From: Providencia sp. R33
Lineage (GTDB): Bacteria > Pseudomonadota > Gammaproteobacteria > Enterobacterales > Enterobacteriaceae
Direction: 5' to 3'
Assembly: GCF_019343475.1 (NCBI RefSeq)
Contig: NZ_CP072453.1
Location: forward strand, 3,782,001-3,846,000
Length of the DNA stretch: 64,000 bases
Shown: piece after piece, positions 49,874 through 58,855 of the stretch
Layout: the number at the start of each line of letters is the position of its first letter
How positions within the stretch are numbered: the first letter of the stretch is position 1
The notes under the pieces: model-generated
What the model saw: only the letters and a program-made list of their open reading frames with translations
What the model was told of the DNA's origin: nothing
Database searches by the model: none
Made by a program: the position numbers and the translations under genes

Positions 49874-50785
49874 ATGTCTAATCAGGATAAATACTTAAAA
49901 ATAAGCAATGACAGAGAACGGTATTTTTATAGTTCTTACATTTCAAAAATGTTGAATATTCAATTCATGGAGGCCCGGCCACGGAGTGAAAGAGAGCTTA
50001 ATAAAGCCATAAAAAATAAGCTGGAAGATACGACAGAGCGTGTACGGTTCATTCGTGAGGCGAAAGACGAATTTAGTTGTAAAGTTATACAGAATGAAGC
50101 TTTTGATTGGATTAAATCCAATGATCGATGTGCCTTTTTTATTCTCTACTACATCGATAATTTTTTAACGAAAGACGATATTTTTGCTATTCGTAATCAT
50201 CGAGATCGAGGCATGTATCGAACATCTGAATATGAGCGTGTCGATTACCCCAATCCATTGAGTAAGTATAAGCAAGGTTTACCAGCATCCCCTAATAATG
50301 TAAAAGATGCATTAAATAATATTATGTATTTTTTTGATTTACTGGATTCTTCAATAGAAAAGAAAATTGAAGTTCTTGAGTATTTGAAGCAGGAATGGAT
50401 GTCAATTAAGGATACAAACTACTTGTCATGGATTGATGAACGTAATCCAGCGCAGATGGAATGGGCAAAAAATTACATTGAAAAGTCTCATTTGTTTTAT
50501 CTATGGACTCGCTCAGACGTTTATACATTTGCAAGTGAATACGTGAAGTTAGTTGGGTATTTTGATGTTAGTTTTGATGTATCGCCGGATTCAAAAGAGC
50601 TACTGATCATTAAAATGAAAAAAGCGTGGTCACAAGAAAACTATCGAAGCCAAATATCGGAAAAGAAAGTGCTGAACACATATTTAGACAAAGATGTGAA
50701 AGATAAGTTATCAAGATTAGCTAAACGGCACAGAATGAAAATCAACGAGTATTTAACTTATCTAATTGAAAAAGAAGATGAATAA
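49874..50785 (+). CDS. Unknown protein with ribbon-helix-helix-like C-terminus
   Basis: 303 residues, not recognised. The body is charged and predicted helical. Residues ~262-300 (VLNTYLDKDVKDKLSRLAKR, then HRMKINEYLTYLIEKE) read as strand-helix-helix, the pattern of ribbon-helix-helix DNA-binding proteins. TAAGGGG precedes the start. The AT-rich composition differs from the following genes. It may be a regulator or DNA-partition/replication accessory factor of the element. Confidence 0.7.
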   Translation: MSNQDKYLKISNDRERYFYSSYISKMLNIQFMEARPRSERELNKAIKNKLEDTTERVRFIREAKDEFSCKVIQNEAFDWIKSNDRCAFFILYYIDNFLTKDDIFAIRNHRDRGMYRTSEYERVDYPNPLSKYKQGLPASPNNVKDALNNIMYFFDLLDSSIEKKIEVLEYLKQEWMSIKDTNYLSWIDERNPAQMEWAKNYIEKSHLFYLWTRSDVYTFASEYVKLVGYFDVSFDVSPDSKELLIIKMKKAWSQENYRSQISEKKVLNTYLDKDVKDKLSRLAKRHRMKINEYLTYLIEKEDE

Positions 50786-50938
50786 GTAAAGTTCATTATG
50801 ATTCGATTTTTTTTCACATATATATTATTCAATTGATAATGATTTCAGTTATTTTATTTATATATCAATAAGTTAAATTTAATTCGTGACACACCCTGTC
50901 ATTTCCCTTCATTTCTCTCTCGAAAAAAAGTCAAATAG

Positions 50939-50957
50939 CCGGACATAACCTGTCCGG
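50939..50957. other. Perfect inverted repeat before the YaaW-like operon
   Basis: CCGGACA and TGTCCGG flank TAACC, 50 bp upstream of the YaaW-like start. Possible operator, for instance for the WYL regulator in the same run. Confidence 0.45.
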
Positions 50958-51006
50958 TGAGGTTGTTATCGTGGTGTTCTCTTTTTCAAGCTAGGGAATA
51001 ACACTG

Positions 51007-51735
51007 ATGGCAACTTACCGATTAGATACCGATTTAGCGTTTTTACGTGAATGCAGCAATGAAGAACTGGGCTTGCTTGTGTCTGTACTGACTCACGACA
51101 GCAAAGACGGACAAAAGCGTTGGACTGAAACCTTAACCAGTTCACCTGAATATCAACTCTATCACCCTGAGCACCAGCAATACTGGATGTCGATTGCGGC
51201 AGAGTTGCAAGCCTTTGGGGCCAACAGCTTGATGAGTCTCGTCCGAGGCAATAAGGGCGTGTTGTACCGTGAAATCTTACAGGATGTCTGTGACCACCTT
51301 GATGTCAATTATCCGAAGGCCGGAAATACCGAAACCTTGGAATTAAATTTGTTATTGAAAGTGTTAGAAAAAAGCTTAAATGAGTTGACCACGGAACAGC
51401 TACAAACTTTTTCCCGTGACATGCAACTTAACCTCACTAACCCAACACCCCAACTGATTTTGATTGCTGTTCAAGCGGCTATCCGTACATCGGGCATTGC
51501 CGCGCTGGAAGTGGCCACACTCTCAGCCATTGGCGTGATTAATGCGCTCGGCGGGGTTGCCACCCTCGGTACACTCTTTGCCGCACACCGAGCACTTTCC
51601 TTAATTGCGGGTCCGATTGGTCTTGCGGTGAGCTCTGCATGGCTTGTCGCTGACCTAGCGGGGCCAGCTTATCGCGTTACCGTTCCCGCCTGCATCATTG
51701 TGGCGTACTTACGACAAAAGGCCTTATCGCAATAA
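51007..51735 (+). CDS. YaaW/UPF0174-family protein
   Basis: 242 residues. The N-terminus DTDLAFLRECSNEELGLLVSVLTH matches the DUF3944/YaaW pattern, and HPEHQQYWMSIAAELQAFGANS and KGVLYREILQDVCDHL match the family. The C-terminal third is hydrophobic and Gly/Ala-rich (ALEVATLSAIGVINALGGVATLG...), suggesting membrane association. Function unknown. First of a co-directional run to 54,793. Confidence 0.82.
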   Translation: MATYRLDTDLAFLRECSNEELGLLVSVLTHDSKDGQKRWTETLTSSPEYQLYHPEHQQYWMSIAAELQAFGANSLMSLVRGNKGVLYREILQDVCDHLDVNYPKAGNTETLELNLLLKVLEKSLNELTTEQLQTFSRDMQLNLTNPTPQLILIAVQAAIRTSGIAALEVATLSAIGVINALGGVATLGTLFAAHRALSLIAGPIGLAVSSAWLVADLAGPAYRVTVPACIIVAYLRQKALSQ

Positions 51736-51791
51736 GGCTCATCACTCCCATTCTATCCGCTTGCCGGAGCTATTTTAATAAGGACAACATC

Positions 51792-52469
51792 ATGTCGACT
51801 TCTGTGTCTCGCCATGACCGGCTTGCGTCTCGGTTGGCGTTTATTATTAGTCAATTATTTCGTGGAGAAACCGTTTATTTATCCGAGCTGTCAGAAGAGC
51901 TCAATGTCTCGACTCGTACCCTACGGCGTGACTTTAATGAGCGCCTTCAGTATTTAGATTTGGAATATCACCAAGGTGGCTATCGACTGGCTGCATCGCA
52001 ACGCCCCTTTCGTACCGATAAGGACATACTGCGCTTTGCCGCCATTACGCATATTACCTCACTGTTTCCGGCTTTAGACAGGAAGCTGTTAACGGTTCTG
52101 CTCGACCCGACAATTGATTCACCGTTCATTGTCTATCATACGCCTCCTGAGCAGCGTCCCTCGCTGTTCGGGGGCTTTTATATCCTCACACAAGCCATTG
52201 TAAAACGGCGTTTACTGCAATTTACCCACCAAGGAAAAAACATCACGAACGTTGCCCCGTACAAGTTGATTTATTACCACGGTCATTGGTATCTCACTGC
52301 CGATATCGCGCAGCACATTCATGTCTTTGATGTGATGGCGCTGCAAGATGTGGTCATGACAGCGCGGGGCTTTCGTTATCGTGAAGACCTCAATCAGCGG
52401 TTATGTGAAGAGGCGTTTATTCAAGCCTTGCCCCATTACCAATATATTCAATCACTCGTTAAACTATAA
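51792..52469 (+). CDS. WYL-domain transcriptional regulator
   Basis: 225 residues: N-terminal winged helix (ETVYLSELSEELNVSTRTLRRDFNERL, ~24-50) and a C-terminal WYL domain near ~125-200 (LLQFTHQGKNITNVAPYKLIYYHGHWYLTADI) with the W-Y-L signature. WYL regulators often control phage-defence or mobile-element genes in response to a nucleic-acid-like ligand. AAGGA precedes the start. Confidence 0.92.
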   Translation: MSTSVSRHDRLASRLAFIISQLFRGETVYLSELSEELNVSTRTLRRDFNERLQYLDLEYHQGGYRLAASQRPFRTDKDILRFAAITHITSLFPALDRKLLTVLLDPTIDSPFIVYHTPPEQRPSLFGGFYILTQAIVKRRLLQFTHQGKNITNVAPYKLIYYHGHWYLTADIAQHIHVFDVMALQDVVMTARGFRYREDLNQRLCEEAFIQALPHYQYIQSLVKL

Positions 52470-52478
52470 GGCATTAAG

Positions 52479-53528
52479 ATGAAAGCTATTTTTTATACCG
52501 TTTGCATCAGCAGCGCACTTTTGCTGGGATGTGATGATGCAACCTCAACTCCTGCTAAGACTGTTTCCCAAGACATTTTGCGTGTTCAAGGATTGATTTA
52601 TGATTACGACCGCAGTGTTACGCTCGGCGGTGTACTCAACCATCGTAAAGATTGTGTTTCGCCAACATGGGAAACCTTAACGGATGAACAAGAAAGGCCC
52701 TTGGTAGTCTATAAGTGTCAGTTAGCTGAAGGGGCATTACAAACCGCGATTAACCACGATTTAAATAATTGGTATCAAACAGCAATAGACGGTATGACTA
52801 AACTCATACCGCGTTTTGCCAATGCGGAAACACCGAAAACAGATTCAACCCTTGAGGAGCAGAGGCTTACACAGGTTTTACAGGTCATCACAACACTGTC
52901 TCAACAGGACTGGTCACTACTCCGTGGCAATGTTGACCAGCCCTATGCAATGACGACACCGATTGCATTTAATGCCGGTTATACCCCGTCAGAGGAAGCC
53001 GAGCGCCAGCTTAAAGCGTGGAATGCGTTAACGGAGACATTGAATGACCACGCCCCTGTTGTTGGCTTGTATTTATTGCCGTGGTTAAACCAAACGGAAA
53101 ATGTCGAGGCAACGCTCCGGAAAAAGGTCTCTGAGCTTCAGCAACGCAATACCAATGCACTAACACAATTTAAAAACCAGCAAAATGAAGGGGTTCAAAT
53201 CACGGAGCAATACATCACAGACCTAAAACGTGCACAGCAAAATGCACACGACTGGTCAATCACCCAAGTTTTTATTTGGAGCCTCGTTAACCCTGAAAAG
53301 CCTGTTTTAACCCATGTTCTGTATAACCTAGAGGATAAACAAGGGCGGGAGGATTTTACCCCTATGATGGAAAAAACATTAAGCCGTTTAGCAAGAACGG
53401 ATGCCGTCGCATGGGCGTACCAAGGTAAGCTTGAAACACCTCAAATTATTAACGGAATAGCGAAAGCGTTATTTTACTACCAAACACAATCCTTTCAAAA
53501 ACCGGATATCGCCCGATATCAATACTGA
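52479..53528 (+). CDS. Predicted lipoprotein, function unknown
   Basis: 349 residues with a type II signal peptide: MKAIFYTVCISSALLLGC, lipobox LLLGC with Cys18 as the modified residue. The rest is soluble, helical and Gln-rich with no motif I recognise. It starts 9 bases after the WYL gene, so probably same operon. A periplasm-facing lipoprotein beside cytosolic element genes is unusual. Confidence 0.75.
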   Translation: MKAIFYTVCISSALLLGCDDATSTPAKTVSQDILRVQGLIYDYDRSVTLGGVLNHRKDCVSPTWETLTDEQERPLVVYKCQLAEGALQTAINHDLNNWYQTAIDGMTKLIPRFANAETPKTDSTLEEQRLTQVLQVITTLSQQDWSLLRGNVDQPYAMTTPIAFNAGYTPSEEAERQLKAWNALTETLNDHAPVVGLYLLPWLNQTENVEATLRKKVSELQQRNTNALTQFKNQQNEGVQITEQYITDLKRAQQNAHDWSITQVFIWSLVNPEKPVLTHVLYNLEDKQGREDFTPMMEKTLSRLARTDAVAWAYQGKLETPQIINGIAKALFYYQTQSFQKPDIARYQY

Positions 53529-53585
53529 GTTTTCACACACTATTCGGCGTTCACGTTCAGTGAACGCCTGACTAAAGGGTAATCT

Positions 53586-53804
53586 ATGTCCATTTTTAAA
53601 CTTATCGCCACCTCTGTGAGCGTTGTGACACTGGTGTCTATCACCTACTACGCCCAGAAGACGGTCAATGAGCAACTTACGCTTGAAGGCGAGTATTCTG
53701 ATGCAGAAATTCAAGCGGCTCGACTTGGGGCGACGCTAGCCTGTACCACGTTATTAGGAGGAGCCATTGAGCGACTGCTTAATGGGTTATTTAGCGACAA
53801 TTAA
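53586..53804 (+). CDS. Small membrane protein, unknown
   Basis: 72 residues with an N-terminal hydrophobic helix (LIATSVSVVTLVSITYYA) and a second moderately hydrophobic stretch (LGATLACTTLLGG). AAAGGG upstream. Not recognised; probably real because of spacing and direction. Confidence 0.6.
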   Translation: MSIFKLIATSVSVVTLVSITYYAQKTVNEQLTLEGEYSDAEIQAARLGATLACTTLLGGAIERLLNGLFSDN

Positions 53805-53893
53805 AATTCATCTATTTCAATGTAATAACAGCATAACGGCAGGCCAACAGGTCTGCCTTTTTTATTTCATCCTATTCACAAAAGGGCTTTCTT

Positions 53894-54310
53894 ATGACAC
53901 TTGAACCCATCATCGCAACAGCCATTTCCAACCACCAGCGCACGCATTTTTGGCAAACCTACTTTGGCACAGTTAAAGGCTTCGCCACATTTGAAGTGGT
54001 CATTTTCACTATCATGGGCCAGTTCTGTGATGAATATACAGGTGGCTATTGGGAGTACTGCACCTTACCCAACGGTGGCGCATTTATTTATCCTGATTTG
54101 GGCCCCGAAAAATTAACACTGTTCAATATGCACAATGGCAATGAGGCGGTATTGAGCCCTGAAGCGGCAGGTGTCGCTGTCTGCTTGATGCTGTATAGCC
54201 AGTGGTCATTTAGAACGGAAAGTGAGCTGCTAGTTGAGCGTTTCTACCAACTTCGTGATTACACCATTCAACATCCTGAAAGTTCAGCCATTTTCCATCT
54301 AATCGATTAA
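53894..54310 (+). CDS. ArdB/KlcA-family antirestriction protein
   Basis: 138 residues. The KlcA/ArdB pattern is visible: YWEYCTLPNGGAFIYPDL followed by LSPEAAGVAVCLMLYSQWSF. Family members inhibit type I restriction enzymes in vivo, protecting incoming element DNA. AAAGGG is upstream. It lies between the small membrane gene and the DUF932 gene, a common pairing on E. coli islands. Confidence 0.88.
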   Translation: MTLEPIIATAISNHQRTHFWQTYFGTVKGFATFEVVIFTIMGQFCDEYTGGYWEYCTLPNGGAFIYPDLGPEKLTLFNMHNGNEAVLSPEAAGVAVCLMLYSQWSFRTESELLVERFYQLRDYTIQHPESSAIFHLID

Positions 54311-54370
54311 ATCTCACTTACTTCACTCTTTTAGTTTTACCTATCTACTTTATTTTCAAGGAAATTAATT

Positions 54371-54793
54371 ATGACCCGTTTAGCCTCCCGCTTTGGTGCT
54401 GCGAATAGTATTCGTCGTGACCGCCCATTAACGATTGAAGAGTTATTTCGCACAGTACCCAGTGTGTTTTCAGAAGAAAAACATGAATCTCGTAGCGAAA
54501 AGTACACTTATATTCCTACTATTACCTTACTCGATAGTTTACAGAAAGAAGGTTTTTACCCGTTCTTTGCATGCCAAACTCGTGTGCGAGATGACAGCCG
54601 TCGTGATCATACTAAGCATCTGTTACGGCTGAGACGCCATGACCAAATTACGGGCAGCCAAGTGCCTGAAATCATCTTGCTCAATAGTCATGATGGGTCG
54701 AGTAGCTATCAAATGTTGCCGGGTCTATTTAGAGCGGTATGTCAAAATGGTTTAGTTTGTGGAGATACCTTTGGTGAAGTGCGTGTCCCCCAT
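54371..54793 (+). pseudogene. DUF932 (YfjQ-like) gene, 5' half, split by RIT element
   Basis: Codons 1-141 of a DUF932-domain protein (YfjQ/YubP type), ending in GEVRVPH. The next codons come from the RIT element and stop after two residues (L, C). The 3' half resumes in the same reading phase at 58308. The joined product would be ~278 residues, normal for the family. Function of the family is unknown; common on plasmids and islands beside ArdB. Confidence 0.9.
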
Positions 54794-54822
54794 CTATGTT
54801 AATTTCTCAACTATGTATAGTT
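54794..54822 (+). repeat. Left terminal inverted repeat of the RIT element
   Basis: Begins CTATGTTAATTTCTC and ends ACTATGTATAGTT; complements the repeat at 58247-58275 with about four mismatches. Confidence 0.85.
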
Positions 54823-54887
54823 AGCTCGCGGAGCTATTGTCGACCCCTATAGTTTATTGACCTGGAGCCGACAATTGATTTGCATAG

Positions 54888-55898
54888 TTACAGCGTTTTC
54901 AGAAAGTTGAGTAGATCATCTGATGCCCGGAATCGCTTGAATGTTGTGTCTGGTGCATCAAGGCGAGAAAGCACCTCTTCCTTCATCTGCAAGTTGGCTT
55001 CGACATAGCGATGCGTCGTATTCACGCTTTCGTGACCAAGCCATAGAGCAATGAGATTGAAGGAGACACCACTTTGCAGAAGGTGCATGGCGGTCGTATG
55101 CCTGAGGACATGTGGTGACACTCGCTTGGTCTTCAGACTGGGTTGAGTGGCTGCTGCACGATTGACTGCAAGTGCTAAACGTTGTGCCACATTAGCTCGC
55201 GTCATTGGTTGCCCCGATCTGGCAGGAAGCAATGCCGCATCACCGTGCATGTTCTGATTGGTTCGCAACCATGCCCGTATAATTCCAACCGTGGATTTCC
55301 ATAATGGTATCGATCTCTTACGTCGCCCTTTTCCATTCAGATGAACGCATGCGCTTCCATCAAGCACGACATCAACAACACGTATATTGATTACCTCAGA
55401 CACTCGAGCCCCCGTGTTATAGATAATCGTAAACAGCAAGTGATCGCGCTGTGAGGTCCAGTCATCACCAGGGGCACCGAGTATGGCGATGATTTCTGGG
55501 CGAGTTAAGTGGCCGATTAGTGGCTGATCAAAGCGTTTCATTGGTACATTGAGTGCCCGTTCTACCGTGTGTAACGCGGTAATGTCTCGTCGGCCAGCAA
55601 ACCTGAGAAACGTTCGTAGGGCAGTCAGGCGAAGGTTGCGGCTTCGTACCGTATTCTGACGTTCTAACTCCAGATTATCCAAAAACTTCAAGATGAGATC
55701 TGGCGTGATATCTTCCAACTTCATGGCTACTGGTTGTCTGTGCAACTGCGAAGTTGCAAACTCAAGAAATAGCTTGAGCGCATCCCGATAACAGGCGATT
55801 GTTTGCGGACTGAGAGCCCTTTGCGCCACCAGGTATTCAGTAAAAAACTGCTGCACAATTTCCGGGAAACTTGATTGCTTAGACATCGATTTACGCAT
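54888..55898 (-). CDS. RIT tyrosine recombinase, third gene (RitC-like)
   Basis: 336 residues. SAM-like N-terminal core-binding domain (LSPQTIACYRDALKLFLEF), then catalytic domain: Arg in NTGARVSEVI, HVLRHTTAMHLL (HxxR), LGHES and Tyr in THRYVEAN. The start follows GGAGGTGA inside the end of the second recombinase gene, so overlap gives translational coupling; ATG at 55901 is the alternative. Confidence 0.92.
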   Translation of the reverse strand: MRKSMSKQSSFPEIVQQFFTEYLVAQRALSPQTIACYRDALKLFLEFATSQLHRQPVAMKLEDITPDLILKFLDNLELERQNTVRSRNLRLTALRTFLRFAGRRDITALHTVERALNVPMKRFDQPLIGHLTRPEIIAILGAPGDDWTSQRDHLLFTIIYNTGARVSEVINIRVVDVVLDGSACVHLNGKGRRKRSIPLWKSTVGIIRAWLRTNQNMHGDAALLPARSGQPMTRANVAQRLALAVNRAAATQPSLKTKRVSPHVLRHTTAMHLLQSGVSFNLIALWLGHESVNTTHRYVEANLQMKEEVLSRLDAPDTTFKRFRASDDLLNFLKTL

Positions 55899-56859
55899 CA
55901 TTCACCTCCGGCATACACATTTCGAATTGCTTTGCCGAAGCCGCCATCAGCTCCGGAACCGCCTGTAGATACCAGTAAGTCTCCGCTATGCTGGCATGCC
56001 CTAAATAAGTCGATAGTGACAGCATCTCATGAGCAACATCGATCCCTTGTTGTTGCCACAGAATAATCCGCCTGACCACAAATGAATGCCGTAGATCGTG
56101 GATACGTGGTGCATGATGAGTACCATGATTAACCCAGCCCAATTCCCGGCGTAATGCCCGGAATACCTGACAAACTTGTTGTCCGCCTAATCGTTTTCCT
56201 AATACATCGGCGCGTAATCCGATGAAAAAATAAGCATCTTCATCTGATGCTGCCCTCGTTAATTTACGTTGGTTCAGGTATTGATGTAATGCCTTGCTCG
56301 TACTCGGGTGCAACACGATTGAACGTGATTTTCCAAACTTGGTTCTCCGGATTATCAATATGCTCCTACGTAAGTCTACATCGCTAATGCGAAGTGACAG
56401 AGCCTCAGAAATACGCAATCCAGTGCTTGCGAGAAGGCCAAAGAGTGTCTCGTAGAGCAGACCTCGTATGCTGTTGTGCGGGCCCAACCTCTTCGCCGCA
56501 GCCAACAGATCCTCGATCTCTTGCTCACTGTAGATATGCGGCGTTCCGCGCTCTGGTTTTCGTCCGCAGACCGAGCCATCTGGCACCTCGTGTTCCGGTT
56601 CTGAGAATTGCAACCAGCGCATGAAGGTACGCAAATATTTCAGGCGACCGTGGGCCATGCTAATGGGCACAGCTTCGGTAAACCGGCCTTTTGATGCCCA
56701 TTCTGTCATCAATTCAAGAGTTAATGGCCCTTGATGATTGGCTCGCTGTACGTATCGTGCAAAGCTACGTAAACAATAACTGGCATGACTCATTTCGAAG
56801 CCGAGATACCGTTTTTCAGAAAGATAACATTCAACTTGTATGGTCAGATCGCCCATCAT
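55891..56859 (-). CDS. RIT tyrosine recombinase, second gene (RitB-like)
   Basis: 322 residues with the catalytic set Arg in STGLRISEAL (~146), HDLRHSFVVRRI (~251), LGHAS and Tyr in ETYWYLQAV (~291). The start ATG overlaps the stop of the first gene (ATGA). All three recombinases seem catalytically complete and are probably used together. Confidence 0.92.
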   Translation of the reverse strand: MMGDLTIQVECYLSEKRYLGFEMSHASYCLRSFARYVQRANHQGPLTLELMTEWASKGRFTEAVPISMAHGRLKYLRTFMRWLQFSEPEHEVPDGSVCGRKPERGTPHIYSEQEIEDLLAAAKRLGPHNSIRGLLYETLFGLLASTGLRISEALSLRISDVDLRRSILIIRRTKFGKSRSIVLHPSTSKALHQYLNQRKLTRAASDEDAYFFIGLRADVLGKRLGGQQVCQVFRALRRELGWVNHGTHHAPRIHDLRHSFVVRRIILWQQQGIDVAHEMLSLSTYLGHASIAETYWYLQAVPELMAASAKQFEMCMPEVNDA

Positions 56860-58133
56860 ATCTGGCCCCCTGCAGTATCCATGTCAAAAAAGCCCGGCCA
56901 CGGCAGAGCTACGTGTGCAAGATTACGACTGTCGAGTTTGGCATAAATGCGTGTGGCATTTAACGAGCGGTGACGCAAAATATCAGCAATGTCTTTAATC
57001 GACGCACCAGTCGCAAGCAACCTGTTGGCCATCGTGTGACGCAGTAAATGGGCACTGGTGTACTGAAGCCCGGCACGCGTATATACCTGGCGTATAGCGA
57101 TACTGACTACCGATCTACTAATGGGACGTTCACGAGGTGTTTTATGGCTGGCAAAGACCTCCCGATGCAGGGTCTTCGGTCTGCCGTTCTGTAGGTAGGC
57201 AGCGATGGCATTGCCTGTAGTTACGGGCAGAGGCATTACATCGTCCCGGCGGCCTTTTGTCCGACGCAGGGTGATTGTTCCGCTCACCCAATCAATATCA
57301 TCCAGGCTCAGGCGGGCGATTTCACCAATACGAAGGCCGAGATCCAGAGCACAGCGCACCATGGCATCAGCACGCAATCCAATAGGATCTGTTTGCCCAA
57401 GTGAGTTTAGCAGCTGTTCAATTTCGTCGGTGCTGAGTGACTTAGGTAAAGATGCCTGCTGCCAGTTAGCCGGATTTGCAAGGGCGCCAATCAAAACATA
57501 CAAATCATCCTTTTGCATTATACGCCACCGGAAATAGCCACGCAGACTGGACACAACGAGGCTAAAGCTTACCGGTGTTCTATAGACATTAGCCTGTGAG
57601 GCAAGAAAATCACGAACATGTGCGGGGGTGAGCGTGGATAAATTGATGGCACCATCGTTGAATTTATCGCGAAGAAATCTGCCAACAATTCGTATGGAAG
57701 TCTCCCGAGTACTTCGCGCGAATCCACGGGCTTGTAGTAAATAGTCGTCAAAACGGCGTAACTCTACAGCCACTGGGAGCATATCAATAGGTTTAGGTGG
57801 GATTAACTCTATGGCCCGCAACATGTTTAACAAGTGCCCTAGGGGCGAGCGACTATGGTTGCGCCGATATCCCGAAACAGGCTCAATATAATCGGGAACG
57901 CGCTGGTGCAAAAATTCTTCAACCAGAGTCTCATTTACATCACACAAGGACAGGCGCATTTCCGACATCCAACGTGAAAACTGTGCCATGATCTCCCCGC
58001 AACGCTGAATATAACTGTTCGAATATCCACGACATGCTAAGTACTCTCGAAATGTCTTTCTGTATTCAATCAATAATGGAACATAACCGGTAGGGTCACC
58101 GTGATTGCATAAAGTAGGTTGATCGGTATTCAT
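56856..58133 (-). CDS. RIT tyrosine recombinase, first gene (RitA-like)
   Basis: 425 residues, the longest of the trio and first transcribed, with AAGGAG before the ATG. N-terminal core-binding domains (~20-230), catalytic domain with Arg in DLGLRIGEIARL (~270), HLLRHTMANRLL (~364), LRHRS (in place of the more usual LGH) and Tyr in TRIYAKLD (~397). Its promoter lies between 58134 and the right terminal repeat. Confidence 0.92.
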   Translation of the reverse strand: MNTDQPTLCNHGDPTGYVPLLIEYRKTFREYLACRGYSNSYIQRCGEIMAQFSRWMSEMRLSLCDVNETLVEEFLHQRVPDYIEPVSGYRRNHSRSPLGHLLNMLRAIELIPPKPIDMLPVAVELRRFDDYLLQARGFARSTRETSIRIVGRFLRDKFNDGAINLSTLTPAHVRDFLASQANVYRTPVSFSLVVSSLRGYFRWRIMQKDDLYVLIGALANPANWQQASLPKSLSTDEIEQLLNSLGQTDPIGLRADAMVRCALDLGLRIGEIARLSLDDIDWVSGTITLRRTKGRRDDVMPLPVTTGNAIAAYLQNGRPKTLHREVFASHKTPRERPISRSVVSIAIRQVYTRAGLQYTSAHLLRHTMANRLLATGASIKDIADILRHRSLNATRIYAKLDSRNLAHVALPWPGFFDMDTAGGQI

Positions 58134-58246
58134 GATTATCTCCTTGAAATGGGAGACAACAGGTTGGTTCGAAAATGAAAACTATGTATAGGAGAAATTT
58201 TAAGCCAGCTACCTATAACAGGTTAAATGGAGACGGATTAACAACA

Positions 58247-58275
58247 AACTACACATAGTTAAGAGATCAACATAG
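58247..58275 (-). repeat. Right terminal inverted repeat of the RIT element
   Basis: Ends in ACATAG and starts AACTACACATAGTTAAG; it pairs with 54794-54822. A third partial copy (AACTATGTATAG) is at 58180-58191 in the ritA upstream region. Confidence 0.8.
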
Positions 58276-58279
58276 GTGC

Positions 58280-58303
58280 GGCTATGAATAGATGCTCATA
58301 GCC
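58280..58303. repeat. Hairpin outside the right RIT repeat
   Basis: GGCTATGA and TCATAGCC are perfect complements around 8 bases, between the right inverted repeat and the resumed DUF932 gene. It is absent at the left end. Confidence 0.6.
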
Positions 58304-58307
58304 TCAT

Positions 58308-58721
58308 AAAGGTAATGTCGTCGATAAAGTGATTGAAGGGGCTTACGAAGTGTTAGGTACGTTTGATGCTATCGCTGAAAAACGCGAACAAATGCAATCA
58401 CTATTGTTACCTCCACCAGCACAACAAGTTTTAGCACAAGCGGCCTTGACGTATCGCTTTGGTGAGGAACATCAGCCTGTTACAGAGGCGCAAGTTTTAC
58501 AGCCTCGTCGCTGGGAAGATAAGAAAGATGATCTTTGGACGGTATATCAACGTTTGCAGGAAAATTTAATCAAGGGCGGATTATCAGGTAGGAACGCTAA
58601 AGGCAAGCGAGCTTGTACTCGTTCGGTGAATGCTATCGATGGGGATATTAAATTGAATAAGGCACTGTGGGTGATGACTGAAAAGATGCACGAACATTTC
58701 TCTGGAAGAGAAAGAATATAG
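58308..58721 (+). pseudogene. DUF932 (YfjQ-like) gene, 3' half
   Basis: 137 codons continuing the split gene: KGNVVDKVIEGAYEVLGTFD, then LLLPPPAQQVLAQAALTYRFG and ISGR-like LSGRNAKGKRACTRSVNAID, ending normally. No start of its own with a ribosome site; GTG at 58329 could be read as a start only by chance. It proves the RIT insertion was into an intact gene. Confidence 0.9.
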
Positions 58722-58855
58722 ATAATAGTAGCACATTGTTTTTTCATAAAATAATGTGCTTGCTATCTATTTGCTGGTGGCCTTATTTTTTTGTTAAATA
58801 TGCTATATTGTTGTTCATAGTTTATGCATAACGTATAGAGAGTGGAGGCAATTTG

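Larger units (their letters stand above)
54794..58304. mobile_element. Recombinase-in-Trio (RIT) element, ~3.5 kb
   Basis: Three overlapping tyrosine-recombinase genes on one strand, flanked by ~29-bp terminal inverted repeats (54794-54822 and 58247-58275, about 25 of 29 positions matching). This is the RIT layout. CAT occurs on both outer sides (54791-54793 and 58305-58307), consistent with a 3-bp target duplication; removing one copy plus the element restores the DUF932 reading frame. The right repeat is 29 bp inside this deduced end, with a hairpin in the extra piece, so the right border is less certain. Confidence 0.88.

Noticed and set aside
56394..57537. Plus-strand open frames inside the RIT recombinase genes
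   Set aside because: Shadows of the conserved minus-strand recombinases, which have full catalytic motifs.
54888..58133. Integron or Tn554-type interpretation of the three recombinases
   Set aside because: No attC cassettes or tnpC-type third protein; three overlapping tyrosine recombinases with inverted ends fit a RIT element better.
58329..58721. Independent 130-residue gene
   Set aside because: It is the 3' half of the DUF932 gene split by the RIT element and lacks its own ribosome site.
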